From Acidobacteriota bacterium (GTDB lineage: Bacteria; Acidobacteriota; Terriglobia; Terriglobales; Acidobacteriaceae), in contig JAJYVF010000018.1 of the NCBI GenBank assembly GCA_021792135.1, forward strand, positions 1-64,000: 64,000 nt of DNA, given 5' to 3'. Every line of letters begins with the position of its first letter. Positions within the stretch are counted from its first letter, which is position 1. The translations under genes and the position numbers were made by a program. The notes under the pieces are model-generated. The model had not been told where the DNA came from. It did not search any database and worked only from the letters and a program-made list of their open reading frames with translations. Of this stretch, positions 1 to 10,244 are shown piece after piece.

Positions 1-24
1 CAAAAATCGTAACTTTTCCTTCAT
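1..24 (-). CDS. Start of an unidentified gene running off the left edge
   Basis: Only eight codons are visible (MKEKLRFL). The ATG at 24-22 overlaps the stop codon of the truncated metE frame by four bases (ATGA). A strong purine-rich ribosome binding site, GGAAGGGAG, sits six bases upstream. This makes a real start likely, but nothing can be said about its function. Confidence 0.4.
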
Positions 25-1844
25 GACCGGCTCCCTTCCGCTTGTGGCTCTGAACTGTGCGTCCTTCTGAACTCACAGCCTAACCCACGATCAGCGCATC
101 GGTGCCGGTCACTCCATACTGACTGTTCGCGCGGCAGATCGTCTCGAACGAATGACCACTGGAGCATGGTCACAGGGCCGGTGATGATTCCCTTGACCGG
201 TAGCGCGGTCAGCGATTGTGCGTAGGATGACCATTCGACCGACATCGGCGAAGTGCGAGCGACGTCGCCAAACAGGATGGGAGGTTTGACACAGCGCGAC
301 CCGTAGCTCTGGACCCAGCCGTGGCGCGTCAGCAGGAAACCTTCCAGTTGGCCGGCAAAGTACTCGACCATATCGCCACGTTCGAATTCGCCGTGAACCA
401 GAACATCAAGGTCGACTTTCTCCTGAAAGCGTATGCCCCGCTCAATCTCAGCCCGCAGGAATTCCTCGTAGGCCTGCTTCGACAGCCGACGCCGCCGGAA
501 TGCGGTGCGAACGCGCCGCACCCGCTGCGTCTGCGGAAGGGACCCAATCGTGGTGGTCGACAGGTTCGGCAACCCCAGCGCTGCAGATTGCCCTTTCCAC
601 CTCCTGTCAAAGTTGCTTCCACGACGCAGCATTCTGTAAGCGACGGCCGCAACTCTGTCTCTTACCTTTGGATTCAGAATGCGTGAGGACAACCGACGGC
701 TTTGCAGTACCCGCCGATTTTCCGCCAGCCGATCCGCGACCTCGGGAGATTCGCCGGTACAGGCACGACCGACGAATACCACTTCCTCGAGCTTCTGCTT
801 CGCAAAGGCCATCCAGCTTCGCGATTCAAAGTCGAGCTTTGGTTCCTGATCGAGATCCACAGGGACGTGCAGCAGGCTGCATGATGGTGCAACCTGGATG
901 TGCTCGGGACCGATGCGGTCGCTCGCTGCGCGCACCAGCGCGACAGCATGATCCAGATTGGCGCGCCAGATGTTGCGGCCATCGATGACGCCGAGGGAAA
1001 GCGTTTGCCAGGCGGCGATGTGCTGCAATGCAGGCTGCAGTTGACCTGGATCGCGCACAAGATCCAGATGCAGCCCAGGCGCAGAAAGGTCAAAAGCCAG
1101 TTGCAGATTCGACCCAAGGCCCGAAAAGTAGGTGGCCAACAGAATCTTTGGTGACTTGCTGATCGCCACAAGGCGATCGTAAGCATCGCTGAACAACCGT
1201 TGCTCGAATCGATTGATATCCAGAGCGAGAAACGGTTCGTCGATCTGAACCCATTCGGCACCCGCATCGTTGAGGTCTCCCAATACCTCCTCATAGACCG
1301 GCACGAGACGTTCGACGATATCCTGCAGCCCTGTAGAACTGCTGCGGCATCTCCCGAGCAGAGCAAAGGAAACAGGGCCCAGCAGCACGGGACGAGTGGT
1401 CAAACCCAGTGCCTGTGCCTCCAGGAATTCCGCCACAGGTTTCTGACTGTCGGGGCAGAAATCCATACCGGTTTCAAATTCGGGCACGATGTAGTGGTAA
1501 TTCGTATCGAACCACGTGGTCATTTGCATGGGGTGTGCCGACTGCGTGCCTCGCGCCATCGAGAAATACCTTGCCAGATCCGAACCTGCCGACTTGCGGA
1601 ATCGTGCAGGAACAGCACCAACCATGACGGCTGTGTCAAGGACATGGTCGTAGAAGGAGAAGTCGTTGGAGGGGATCTGCTGAATCCCGATCTTCGCCTG
1701 CAAACGCCAGTGGCGCCGGCGCAACTTCGCTCCCAGCGCCTGCAGGCGATCCTCACTCCATGTGCCCTGCCAAAACCGCTCCACGGCAAATTTCAGTTCG
1801 CGATGTGACCCAATGCGCGGAAATCCAAGGCTGGTGGTGATCAT
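21..1844 (-). pseudogene. metE: Cobalamin-independent methionine synthase, C-terminally truncated
   Basis: MetE transfers the methyl group of 5-methyltetrahydropteroyltriglutamate to homocysteine, the last step of methionine synthesis. The frame carries the N-terminal barrel (SLGFPRIGSHRELK, NDFSFYDHVLDTA) and the start of the catalytic barrel (TTTIGSLPQT, VLVHGEFERGDMVEYF, SYGSRCVKPP, GPVTMLQWSF). Homology stops at about residue 575, just after WSFVRDDLPREQ; 33 unrelated residues and a stop follow. The 607-residue product is about 150 residues short of the usual 750-770. It lacks the region with the zinc ligands (His641, Cys643, Glu665, Cys726 in E. coli), so it should be inactive. The start at 1844 is preferred over the ATG at 1865 because GAAAGGG lies about six bases upstream. 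The break is either a real deletion joining foreign sequence or an assembly error. Confidence 0.8.
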
Positions 1845-1961
1845 CTGTGGCCCTTTCCCATTCAATTTCCCTGCTCAGGATGAGCTTGCTCCTGTTTTCT
1901 GTGGCAGCTCAATGAAGCGGATGTACCGCCAAGTGGGAGAAATAGCTCTGCGCTTCCAGAC

Positions 1962-2795
1962 TCAGCGGCTCACCAGGGCAGCATGCCGCGCACTCTTCTT
2001 CCGGCCAGAGCGTGCTCTCGATTTCGGCCGCCGTGCGGCTTCCACTGGCTGCTGACAGCAGCTGACCTGACTTTCCGGATCGGATTTCCGTTTGGAGTTG
2101 CATACTCCTTCCAGCGGGGAGCGAGATGTGCGGACGGCTTCCTTCGCAAGGAGCCGGAGGTCAGGAATATGGATCGTTCGCCGGCTGATCCGGATAACTC
2201 CCTCGGCCTGCAACTGGCTCAGGTTGCGAGACACCAACTCCCGGACTGTGCCAATCTGTGCTGCGATCTCGTGACTGGCCGGCAATCGCACGCAGGCGGT
2301 GTTGACGTTCCCCTGATTGCAACTCGCCAGACGCAGCAGGTATGCGGCGAGGCGGCCTCGTACAGTCGAAAATGATAATTCCTCAATCAGCTCGAGCGCG
2401 CTGCGCATGCGGCTGGCAATGATACGAAGCATCTCCCGAGCACATCCCGCGTGAACGCCACAGAGAATTTCCACTACTGCTCCGGGGATGAAGATCACGG
2501 TTGACCATGCAGTCGTCGCACAGCAGAAGGGATGGGTGCCGCCATCGATCATCGGCAGCTCCGACAGGATGTAGCCGGGACCGCAGGTTGCCAGCACCTG
2601 TTCCCTGCCGTCCGGGGAAACCTTGTAGAGTTTCAGCAGACCCGATTCCACAACGTACATCCCTTTGCAGATATCCCCCTCAACAAACAGAAGTTCATCC
2701 GGCTGGAGCCGCGTTCGAACTGCCTGCCGGGCGAGAAAATTCAGCGCTCTTCCCGGAAGGCCTGTGAACAACGGCACGCTCGCGAGCAACTTCAG
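1962..2795 (-). CDS. Crp/Fnr-family transcriptional regulator
   Basis: Predicted cytoplasmic DNA-binding regulator. A cyclic-nucleotide-binding-type beta-roll (from LLASVPLFTGLP; FVEGDICKGMYVVESGLLKLY) is followed by a dimerisation helix and a winged helix (ASHEIAAQIGTVRELVSRNL). The recognition helix RELVSR keeps the Arg, Glu and Arg used by CRP, with a Ser where FNR has one. No N-terminal cysteine cluster for an iron-sulfur cluster is seen, so the signal is unknown. About 50 residues after the winged helix form a basic tail unusual for the family. The start is uncertain: the frame is open to ATGs at 2957 and 3143, but the fold begins at about 2795, where a CTG follows AGGA by seven bases and overlaps the stop of the small upstream gene. 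NnrS-like and oxidase genes nearby suggest a role in low oxygen or nitric oxide. Confidence 0.8.
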   Translation of the reverse strand: MKLLASVPLFTGLPGRALNFLARQAVRTRLQPDELLFVEGDICKGMYVVESGLLKLYKVSPDGREQVLATCGPGYILSELPMIDGGTHPFCCATTAWSTVIFIPGAVVEILCGVHAGCAREMLRIIASRMRSALELIEELSFSTVRGRLAAYLLRLASCNQGNVNTACVRLPASHEIAAQIGTVRELVSRNLSQLQAEGVIRISRRTIHIPDLRLLAKEAVRTSRSPLEGVCNSKRKSDPESQVSCCQQPVEAARRPKSRARSGRKKSARHAALVSR

Positions 2796-3022
2796 GCAAT
2801 TGTCCTGTTTCGGTCCTGTTCCCTCAGGTTGAGATTGACGTTCCGGCCGCTCGAGTACACGCGAAGGATTTCGGACGCTTCCGTTGCAAGCTTGCTCGCC
2901 TGGTCCTGAAGATTCGGCCGATACCAGAACCGGGGATCCCCGACGAGGACATTGCATTCCCGCCGCAGCAGAAGCCATCGAGGTGGCAACTGGTTCAATC
3001 GGGCGAATTCTTCCAGGCTCAT
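2792..3022 (-). CDS. Small hypothetical protein upstream of the Crp/Fnr regulator
   Basis: A 76-residue frame beginning MSLEEFARLNQLPPRW, with many charged residues and no membrane segment. I do not recognise the family. Third codon positions are GC-rich as in neighbouring genes, and GGAAG lies eight bases before the ATG at 3022, so it is probably translated; an alternative ATG is at 3028. It overlaps the first codon of the regulator's core domain by a few bases, which suggests translational coupling. If real, it rules out the long upstream extension of the regulator frame. Confidence 0.45.
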   Translation of the reverse strand: MSLEEFARLNQLPPRWLLLRRECNVLVGDPRFWYRPNLQDQASKLATEASEILRVYSSGRNVNLNLREQDRNRTIA

Positions 3023-3230
3023 TGGCATGGCTTCCGAAGTCCCTCATAGCTCTCAGTGTTGGACGACGGACGGTCAGCTTCAATGAGACATTCATACCTC
3101 TGCGGCACACAGAAATCACAGAAACGGCTGAACTCGGCGGCATCAGGGTTGCGGAGAACGCTCTTGAAACGGTGAGCTCTGCGTCACGCGGATATGCCGG
3201 GACAGAGATGGGTCAGTAAGTTCCTACAGG

Positions 3231-3709
3231 CTATTTGCGGTGCACCTCGATGAACCCGCCGATAATAGCGGCACATCGCTCCAGAAACTCGCGGTCCGTC
3301 GGTCCGAAGGCACCTCGCGCATGACTGTCGACGTCGATTTCGCCAATAATTTCTTCCTGCACGCGAACAGGCACGACAATCTCCGACTTCGCCTCCACCC
3401 AGCAGGCAAGGTATCGCGGGTCCGATTGAACGTCATCCACGAGGATGGTGTCGCGTTGTGCCACCGCAGCGCCGCAGATCCCCTCAGTCACCGGGATCCG
3501 CACGTGTTCGGCGGCGCGCCGCGGAAGGGTCCCAGAACGAGAACGCCCGGGTCCTTCTCGTTCAACATATAGAAGCCCACCCAGTCGTAACGCGGCAGGC
3601 TCTCCGCGATGCGCTCAACAGTGAATTCCTGGAGCGATACGAGATCCGAAGCCGCTTGGGCGAAGCGCCGAATCTCTCCGAGAATCTCGTGATATTGTGA
3701 TTCGCTCAT
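3231..3709 (-). pseudogene. GAF-domain protein, free methionine-(R)-sulfoxide reductase type, frameshifted
   Basis: Two minus-strand frames together give one GAF domain of about 160 residues. The first part (3709-3488) has SLPRYDWVGFYML and VLVLGPFRGAP. The second (3503-3231) has VRIPVTEGICGAAVA, VDDVQSDPRYLACW, SEIVVPV and IGEIDVDSHARGAF. The family reduces free methionine sulfoxide or binds small ligands. Cysteines matching Cys94 (GICG) and Cys118 (LACW) of the E. coli enzyme are present, but the one matching Cys84 is not. The reading shifts at about 3503-3515 in a GC-rich run (gcgcgccgccg). One added base would restore a sequence reading GAP-P-EHVRIP. This is a pseudogene or a sequencing error. 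Confidence 0.75.
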
Positions 3710-3754
3710 CAGTTCAGGCCGCGCACATGGATCTATCGAACAGTCGTCACCTAC

Positions 3755-5077
3755 TCAACCACGAGCCGTTGCTGCCGGCTGAACTCGCAAATGTGCTGGC
3801 GGCTGCAAGAGCGTCATCGCCATGTTCAGCGCGAAGATTGTCACCGCACTCAGTTCGATGATCGCGGATACTGGCAGGATTTTCCACGCAGGAGCCCAGA
3901 TGTTCTGATAGGCAAGAGGCTCGGCCAGAACGCGCAGGAAGCAGCCCGTGAAAAGCAGGATCAGCGACCAGAACATCAGTCGCGTGCTCCAGAGAATGCG
4001 CATCCCGCAGAAGGCGGGCAGCACACGCTGGCCGATAGCAAAGACCATGCCGGCAACAAACCCAACCGTGATAGCGTGACGGCTGCCGCCCCAGATTCCT
4101 CCCGAGGAATCCCAGACTACGGCAATCATGCCGAGGACGCTCGATATCAGCAGCCACACGTAGGCGAAGCGTAGAAACCATGGAAACCGGGGATCGACAT
4201 TCACCACTTTCGGTGGGTTGACGGCCGGTTTCCAGATGTGCAGCGCGTCGATCGCCAGCCAGGTCGAGACAAAGAAAGCGACGGCGGCGACCGGCAGCCA
4301 GGAAACAAAAGTGGCGCCAACTCCGACCAGGCTGAGATCGTATGCTGCCCAGAGCGTGCGTGCTGAGGGTATCGGCAGGCCCAGGAACACCGGTAGCCAG
4401 CGCGCGTTGAACCCCCAGATGGTCGGGACCAGAACGCCCCATACCGCGAGGGTCACAAACTGCTCGTCGAGAACATGGGGCAGCGCCGGAGTGTTCGCAA
4501 AGAACGCCTGATGGAACAGCAGAAGGCAGTTCACTGCCAGGGCCAGCATGAAGACGATCGTCGATGCGACGACCAGCCGCGCCCAGGCCTCTGGCTTTGT
4601 GCCGCCAGCTTCCGGCCGATGCCTCCGCACCGAAAGAAAGAACAGGACGAATGCCGCCAGTTGCAGCACGCCCGAGAGGGGCAGAACGATCTTCCAGGCG
4701 TCGCCCGTGATCCCCCCGAACCAGCGAGCCAGCACCCCTGCGGTCCACAGTGCCCAGCAAATCCATGCGGCTCGCGCGGGAAAGCCTCTCGTACTCTTCA
4801 TCTTCGTCAGCGAGTAGAAACCAATGCCGAGGATGAAGGAGCCGATCCAGCCGAAGATCTGCGCTTGTCCGTGCGCCTGAATCCATGCCTGCGAGATCGA
4901 AGCCGGCCCATGTTCCCGGGAGATGCTCAGCAGGTTCCATACGCCGAGAAAGGTGCCCGGCAACAGCATGAACAGCAGTCCAGTGATGACAAACGCCGTC
5001 ACCAGATGCTGGCTGCGGCGCTCGCCGGCGATGCGAGCCGCTTCTGCCGGAGCACCGATCGACACCAGTGGATTCAT
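3755..5077 (-). CDS. NnrS-like multi-pass membrane protein
   Basis: A 440-residue inner-membrane protein with about twelve hydrophobic segments (for example VTAFVITGLLFMLLPGTFLG and HGQAQIFGWIGSFILGIGFY). NnrS proteins are haem- and copper-containing membrane proteins that ease nitric-oxide stress, and the HGxxxIFG element and overall layout fit that family. The start at 5077 (MNPLVSIGAP) has GAAGGA immediately upstream; the 72-residue extension to 5293 is low-complexity and unlikely to be translated. It diverges from the cupin-DUF2249 gene across a 276-base region holding a CRP-type palindrome. An uncharacterised oxidase-like membrane protein is the main alternative. Confidence 0.65.
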   Translation of the reverse strand: MNPLVSIGAPAEAARIAGERRSQHLVTAFVITGLLFMLLPGTFLGVWNLLSISREHGPASISQAWIQAHGQAQIFGWIGSFILGIGFYSLTKMKSTRGFPARAAWICWALWTAGVLARWFGGITGDAWKIVLPLSGVLQLAAFVLFFLSVRRHRPEAGGTKPEAWARLVVASTIVFMLALAVNCLLLFHQAFFANTPALPHVLDEQFVTLAVWGVLVPTIWGFNARWLPVFLGLPIPSARTLWAAYDLSLVGVGATFVSWLPVAAVAFFVSTWLAIDALHIWKPAVNPPKVVNVDPRFPWFLRFAYVWLLISSVLGMIAVVWDSSGGIWGGSRHAITVGFVAGMVFAIGQRVLPAFCGMRILWSTRLMFWSLILLFTGCFLRVLAEPLAYQNIWAPAWKILPVSAIIELSAVTIFALNMAMTLLQPPAHLRVQPAATARG

Positions 5078-5279
5078 TTCCTTCTTTCCGGCCGAGTTCA
5101 CGATTGAGCTGAGACGGCAACGCGGCCACGAGCGGGTGACGCCGCCATCGCTTCCGCCAAAACCCCATCTAAACACCGCTATGACAAGAGGTTGCAGGGA
5201 TGAAGCCAGAATTCCCCGGATTGGAGCTGCATCTCTGGAAGATCCCACATGATGTTGACTCCGATTCCGGCCTGGCTCA

Positions 5280-5293
5280 GTGACTTTAGTCAC
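5280..5293. promoter_or_regulatory. CRP/FNR-type palindromic operator candidate
   Basis: GTGACTTTAGTCAC is a perfect inverted repeat and fits the CRP-class half-site layout GTGA-N6-TCAC. It lies between the divergent NnrS-like gene (start 5077) and the cupin-DUF2249 gene (start 5354), about 60 bases upstream of the latter, where an activator site could sit. A Crp/Fnr-type regulator with CRP-like recognition residues is encoded at 1962-2795. Binding by that regulator is inference. Confidence 0.5.
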
Positions 5294-5353
5294 GGACTCC
5301 GGAAAAAGTTCGGCATACGCTGATTCCCGTACTTCCTACAGGGTCCCCAGCCC

Positions 5354-5959
5354 ATGCAAAAACACAATCTGCAGCAGCTCATTGAGTTCGACGAGACCCG
5401 TTTTTTGCCCAGGGTCATTCATAACCAGCCCGGCTTTCGCCTGGTGCTGCTGAACCTGCGTGCCGGCCAGAGCGTCCCTGAGCACTCCACCAGCGACAGA
5501 GTCGCCGTGTACGCCCTCTCCGGTCACATCACCTTTTACGAGAACCAGAGCCCTGCCGACCTGCGCGCGGGGGAGATGGTCACGATCGAGGCCGATGTGC
5601 CGCACAGGCTCGAGGCCCATGAGGATTCCTCGCTGCTGGTGATACGCGCCGGGGACGCTGCCCAATCCGGCCAGGAGCTGGACCTGCGGCAGGTCCCTCG
5701 CCCCGAGCGCCATCCGCTGGTCTTCGCAACCTTCGACAGACTGAACGTCAACGATTCGATGATTCTGGTGAACGATCACGATCCCATGCCTCTGCACATG
5801 CAGATGGAGAATCTGCGCCCCGGTCAGCTCGCCTGGGAATACATCATCCGCGGACCGGAAATCTTCCGCATCCGGATTCGGCGCGCAGCTCCGCCAACAG
5901 GAGCAGAGACCCCGCTGCCGGTGCCGTCCACAACTGTTGTCGGGATCCGCTCGGTATGA
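5354..5959 (+). CDS. Cupin - DUF2249 fusion protein
   Basis: A 201-residue cytoplasmic protein with two domains. Residues 1-105 form a small cupin barrel (LRAGQSVPEHST, VYALSGHITFYE, GEMVTIEADVPHRLEA), with His residues placed to bind a metal. Residues 110-185 match DUF2249 (LRQVPRPERHPLVFATFDRL, NDHDPMPLHMQMENL, WEYIIRGPEIFRIRI), a domain often found near denitrification, hemerythrin and nitric-oxide genes. The biochemical role is unknown. The next gene encodes cytochrome oxidase subunit I, and both follow the CRP-type palindrome, so co-regulation by oxygen or NO is likely but inferred. Confidence 0.8.
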   Translation: MQKHNLQQLIEFDETRFLPRVIHNQPGFRLVLLNLRAGQSVPEHSTSDRVAVYALSGHITFYENQSPADLRAGEMVTIEADVPHRLEAHEDSSLLVIRAGDAAQSGQELDLRQVPRPERHPLVFATFDRLNVNDSMILVNDHDPMPLHMQMENLRPGQLAWEYIIRGPEIFRIRIRRAAPPTGAETPLPVPSTTVVGIRSV

Positions 5960-6003
5960 CAAAGAGGTAAGCCAATATCGCCCGAGGGGAGGTTCAATCG
6001 CTG

Positions 6004-7653
<1,650 letters not shown>

Positions 7654-7966
7654 ATCGATGCCCGTCTTGTCGCTCGGTCCTCTGTCCTGAAGTACGGATT
7701 CATACCCGCGGAGTTTCAATAAACGTGAACGGCTTTCATCGCTGGTTTTGCCGATCGGCACCCCACCCCATAGGTTATAGGCGAAAACTCCATCGGAAGG
7801 GGACGCTTCTGTGCATGCGAGCTGATGGCTATGTATTTGATTATAATGGATATAATTTGCAGATTTGATGGCCGGTATTGGGAGGATATTGTTCCAATTG
7901 AGGAAATAGACATGACAGGAAAGTTTTCCTTTTTGGTTATTTTTCCGATTTGAGAAAATCGTCTCC
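7654..7966. other. Intergenic region, AT-rich in its second half
   Basis: No convincing gene is seen. From about 7820 to 7960 the sequence is much richer in A and T than its surroundings, with runs such as ttttcctttttggttatttt. This could be a promoter region or the edge of an acquired segment carrying the following gene fragment. Confidence 0.4.
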
Positions 7967-8449
7967 ATGCAAAACTCCGGCGCTGCCATCGAAGCTTCTG
8001 TCCTCCAGGCACTAAAGGACCAAGTCCCGTTCGTGCAGCTTCCGGGGATACAGGTCAGCGATGTGGTCGACAGCCGCCCGTTCGACGTTCGCTTCGACCT
8101 TGAATCTGGAACGAACAAGGTTCGAGTCTACGCGGAGATCAAGCAGTCAATCAGTCCCCGGCAACTGGAAAACATCGCACCCTGGATCGCCCGTCTCAAG
8201 GCGATCGAGAAGGACGCTGCATTCGCCATCGTCTCTCCGACTCTCTCCCCGCAAGCGCAGACCTTCTGTATTGAAGCGGGCATTGATTTCCTTGATCTGG
8301 CAGGCAACATCTCCATCAACGTTCCCGGCAAGTTCGTTCTCCAGCGGACCCGGCAGCGCAGCAAGGGCGTCGTTGAATCGACGGAAGCTCCCCGCGAGGT
8401 CAATGTCTTTTCCGGACGGTTTTCGCGGCTATATGTCGATGCTGCCTAG
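7967..8449 (+). CDS. Truncated nuclease-like / AbiEi-type N-terminal domain protein
   Basis: A 160-residue frame. It resembles the N-terminal PD-(D/E)XK-like domain of proteins that usually continue into winged-helix DNA-binding domains of the AbiEi-antitoxin type. The visible elements are FDVRFDLES and YAEIKQS (acidic residue plus ExK), FAIVSPTLSPQAQTFC and AGIDFLDLAGNISI. Relatives run to roughly 300 or more residues and read on after the NVFSGRFSR motif; here the frame ends a few residues later, in the 3' end of the convergent cytochrome gene. It is therefore probably a remnant. The ribosome binding site is weak and the upstream DNA is AT-rich, consistent with horizontal arrival and decay. 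Family assignment is from motif memory only. Confidence 0.45.
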   Translation: MQNSGAAIEASVLQALKDQVPFVQLPGIQVSDVVDSRPFDVRFDLESGTNKVRVYAEIKQSISPRQLENIAPWIARLKAIEKDAAFAIVSPTLSPQAQTFCIEAGIDFLDLAGNISINVPGKFVLQRTRQRSKGVVESTEAPREVNVFSGRFSRLYVDAA

Positions 8450-8877
8450 GGCTGCGGTGTCGCAATCTGAATCGCCTTCAGGCCTTCCAGGGTCTGCGGC
8501 AGTGGCGTTTTTCCTGCCGGATATTTGTTCGCGCTCAGGATGTACGCTATTAGTTCCGTCACATGTTCCGGGGTCAACGACCTGGGTTTCGTCGCCGGCA
8601 TGGTCGTCAGAATCTGCGTGAACAGATAATTCATGGTCAGTCCCGCCCACTTGGTCGTGAAATCGCTGCCTGCCAGGGGCGGATTCTGCTCCTTGCCTTC
8701 CAGATTCGCCTGGTGGCACGTCAGACACTGAGACACGTACAGGTCGTGCCCCTGCTGCGCCTGGGACTCCGTGTATACACCGTCTCTCGTCGTTTTGCCG
8801 GTCTGCGCCGCCATCACCGTTGCAAGGCCAACACAGGCGGTCAACGCCGCAATACCCTTTGTAATTCTGCCCTTCAC
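8446..8877 (-). CDS. Secreted monohaem c-type cytochrome
   Basis: A 143-residue periplasmic electron carrier. Residues 1-24 form a signal peptide (MKGRITKGIAALTACVGLAT, cut near MAAQ). The haem-binding motif CLTCH is at 51-55 and the likely axial methionine is Met93 (TTMPATK). The fold is that of a class I cytochrome c. It diverges from the PQQ-type dehydrogenase gene across 85 bases and could take that enzyme's electrons. Its 3' end overlaps the convergent truncated gene by four bases. Confidence 0.88.
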   Translation of the reverse strand: MKGRITKGIAALTACVGLATVMAAQTGKTTRDGVYTESQAQQGHDLYVSQCLTCHQANLEGKEQNPPLAGSDFTTKWAGLTMNYLFTQILTTMPATKPRSLTPEHVTELIAYILSANKYPAGKTPLPQTLEGLKAIQIATPQP

Positions 8878-8962
8878 GCGAAGAGATCCTCCTCGGTTTT
8901 ACCTGCCGTTGATTGTATCGGTGCAAAACCCTGTGTATAAAGGGGGAACGGAGGGTTTCCAC
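8878..8962. promoter_or_regulatory. Divergent promoter region between cytochrome c and PQQ-type dehydrogenase
   Basis: These 85 bases separate two gene starts pointing away from each other, so promoters for both must lie here or just inside the genes. The ribosome binding site CGGAGGG for the plus-strand gene is at about 8949-8955, and AGGATC lies just ahead of the cytochrome start. No operator is obvious. Confidence 0.5.
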
Positions 8963-10231
8963 TTGATTACGCGCCGTTTTCCCGCACTCATCGCTGCTTC
9001 AACCCTCGTCGCGTTTGCCCTGCTGCCTGCCTGTGCCGCGGCTGCTTCGCCTGCGTGCGATCCCGATAACGGCGGCATCCATCTGCCTGCTGGGTTCTGC
9101 GCGCTGGTCGTCGCCGACAACATTGGAGCGGCTCGCCATGCGGTTGCCGCGCCCAACGGCGATCTGTTCGTGGCGCTGCAGGATGGCGGGATTGCGGCCC
9201 TCCACGACTCCACCGGCAACGGCAAATTCGATGTCGTTGAGAAGTTTGGCGACAAGAGCACGACCGGCATCGCCTTCCACGATGGCTATCTCTACTTCGC
9301 CACTCCGACCACCGTCGAACGGTACAAGTGGTCACCCGGCCAGCTCAAGCCCACTGGCCCTGCGGAAGTCGTGGTCTCCGGCTTTCCCGAGCAGCGGGAA
9401 CATCGCGACAAGGGCCTTACTTTCGATAACAACGGCCATCTCTACGTCAACGTCGGCGCACCTTCCAACGCTTGCCAGTCGCATGATCGGATCGCCGGCA
9501 TCCCCGGCATGGATCCCTGCCCGATCCTTGAGAAGCACGGCGGCGTCTGGCAGTTCAAGGCCGATCAGCCTGGCCAAACCCAGGATACCGGCGTCCACTT
9601 CGCCACTGGCCTTCGTCAGTTCCCGGCCCTCGCCTGGCATGACGGCGCGGTCTACATTGTCATGAACAACCGCGATCAGCTCGATACGCTCTGGCCCAAA
9701 TACTTCACCGCCGAAGACAACGCCACCCTACCGGCTGAGCCCATGTACCGCGCAGTTCTCGGCTCGAACTTCGGCTGGCCCTATTGTGTCTTCGACTACA
9801 AAACGCAAAAGCTGATCCTCAATCCCGAGTACGGCGGCGATGGGAAGAAGGTTGGCCGCTGCAGCCAGTACACGCTGCCCATCGCCAGCTATCCCGCACA
9901 CTGGGCTCCCGTGGATCTCATGTTCTACAGCGGCCATCAGTTCCCGGCTGAGTATCGCGGCGGCGCCTTCATCGCCTTCCACGGCTCCTGGAATCGCGCT
10001 CCCCTGCCTCAGGCTGGCTACAATGTTGTCTTCCAGCCGTTCAAAGGGGAGCTGCCTTCGGGCAAGTTCCAGGTCTTTGCCGACGGCTTCAAGGGCAAAG
10101 AGACACTGATGTCACCCAGCGACGCTGCCGCCCGCCCCGATGGTCTGGCTCAGGCGCCCGACGGTTCGCTCTACATCACCGACAGCCAGCACGGCAAGGT
10201 ATGGCGTGTCTTCTACCGTCCCGGCAAATAG
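8963..10231 (+). CDS. PQQ-dependent sugar (sorbosone-type) dehydrogenase, exported
   Basis: A 422-residue periplasmic beta-propeller oxidoreductase, predicted to oxidise sugars or related aldehydes with PQQ. Residues 1-30 are a signal peptide (RRFPALIAASTLVAFALLPA). Family features include AAPNGDLFVALQDGG, RDKGLTFDNNGHLYVNVGAP, ATGLRQFPALAW, GSNFGWPYC, FIAFHGSWNR and RPDGLAQAPDGSLYITDS. The start is a TTG at 8963, seven bases after CGGAGGG; the frame is open further upstream but overlaps the divergent promoter and cytochrome gene. The divergent cytochrome c is a plausible electron acceptor. Substrate is unknown. Confidence 0.85.
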   Translation: MITRRFPALIAASTLVAFALLPACAAAASPACDPDNGGIHLPAGFCALVVADNIGAARHAVAAPNGDLFVALQDGGIAALHDSTGNGKFDVVEKFGDKSTTGIAFHDGYLYFATPTTVERYKWSPGQLKPTGPAEVVVSGFPEQREHRDKGLTFDNNGHLYVNVGAPSNACQSHDRIAGIPGMDPCPILEKHGGVWQFKADQPGQTQDTGVHFATGLRQFPALAWHDGAVYIVMNNRDQLDTLWPKYFTAEDNATLPAEPMYRAVLGSNFGWPYCVFDYKTQKLILNPEYGGDGKKVGRCSQYTLPIASYPAHWAPVDLMFYSGHQFPAEYRGGAFIAFHGSWNRAPLPQAGYNVVFQPFKGELPSGKFQVFADGFKGKETLMSPSDAAARPDGLAQAPDGSLYITDSQHGKVWRVFYRPGK

Positions 10232-10244
10232 ACAGGAGGTAGTT

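Noticed and set aside
8771-8962. Extended N-terminus for the PQQ-type dehydrogenase
   Set aside because: It would overlap the divergent cytochrome gene and bury the signal peptide; TTG 8963 has a proper ribosome binding site.
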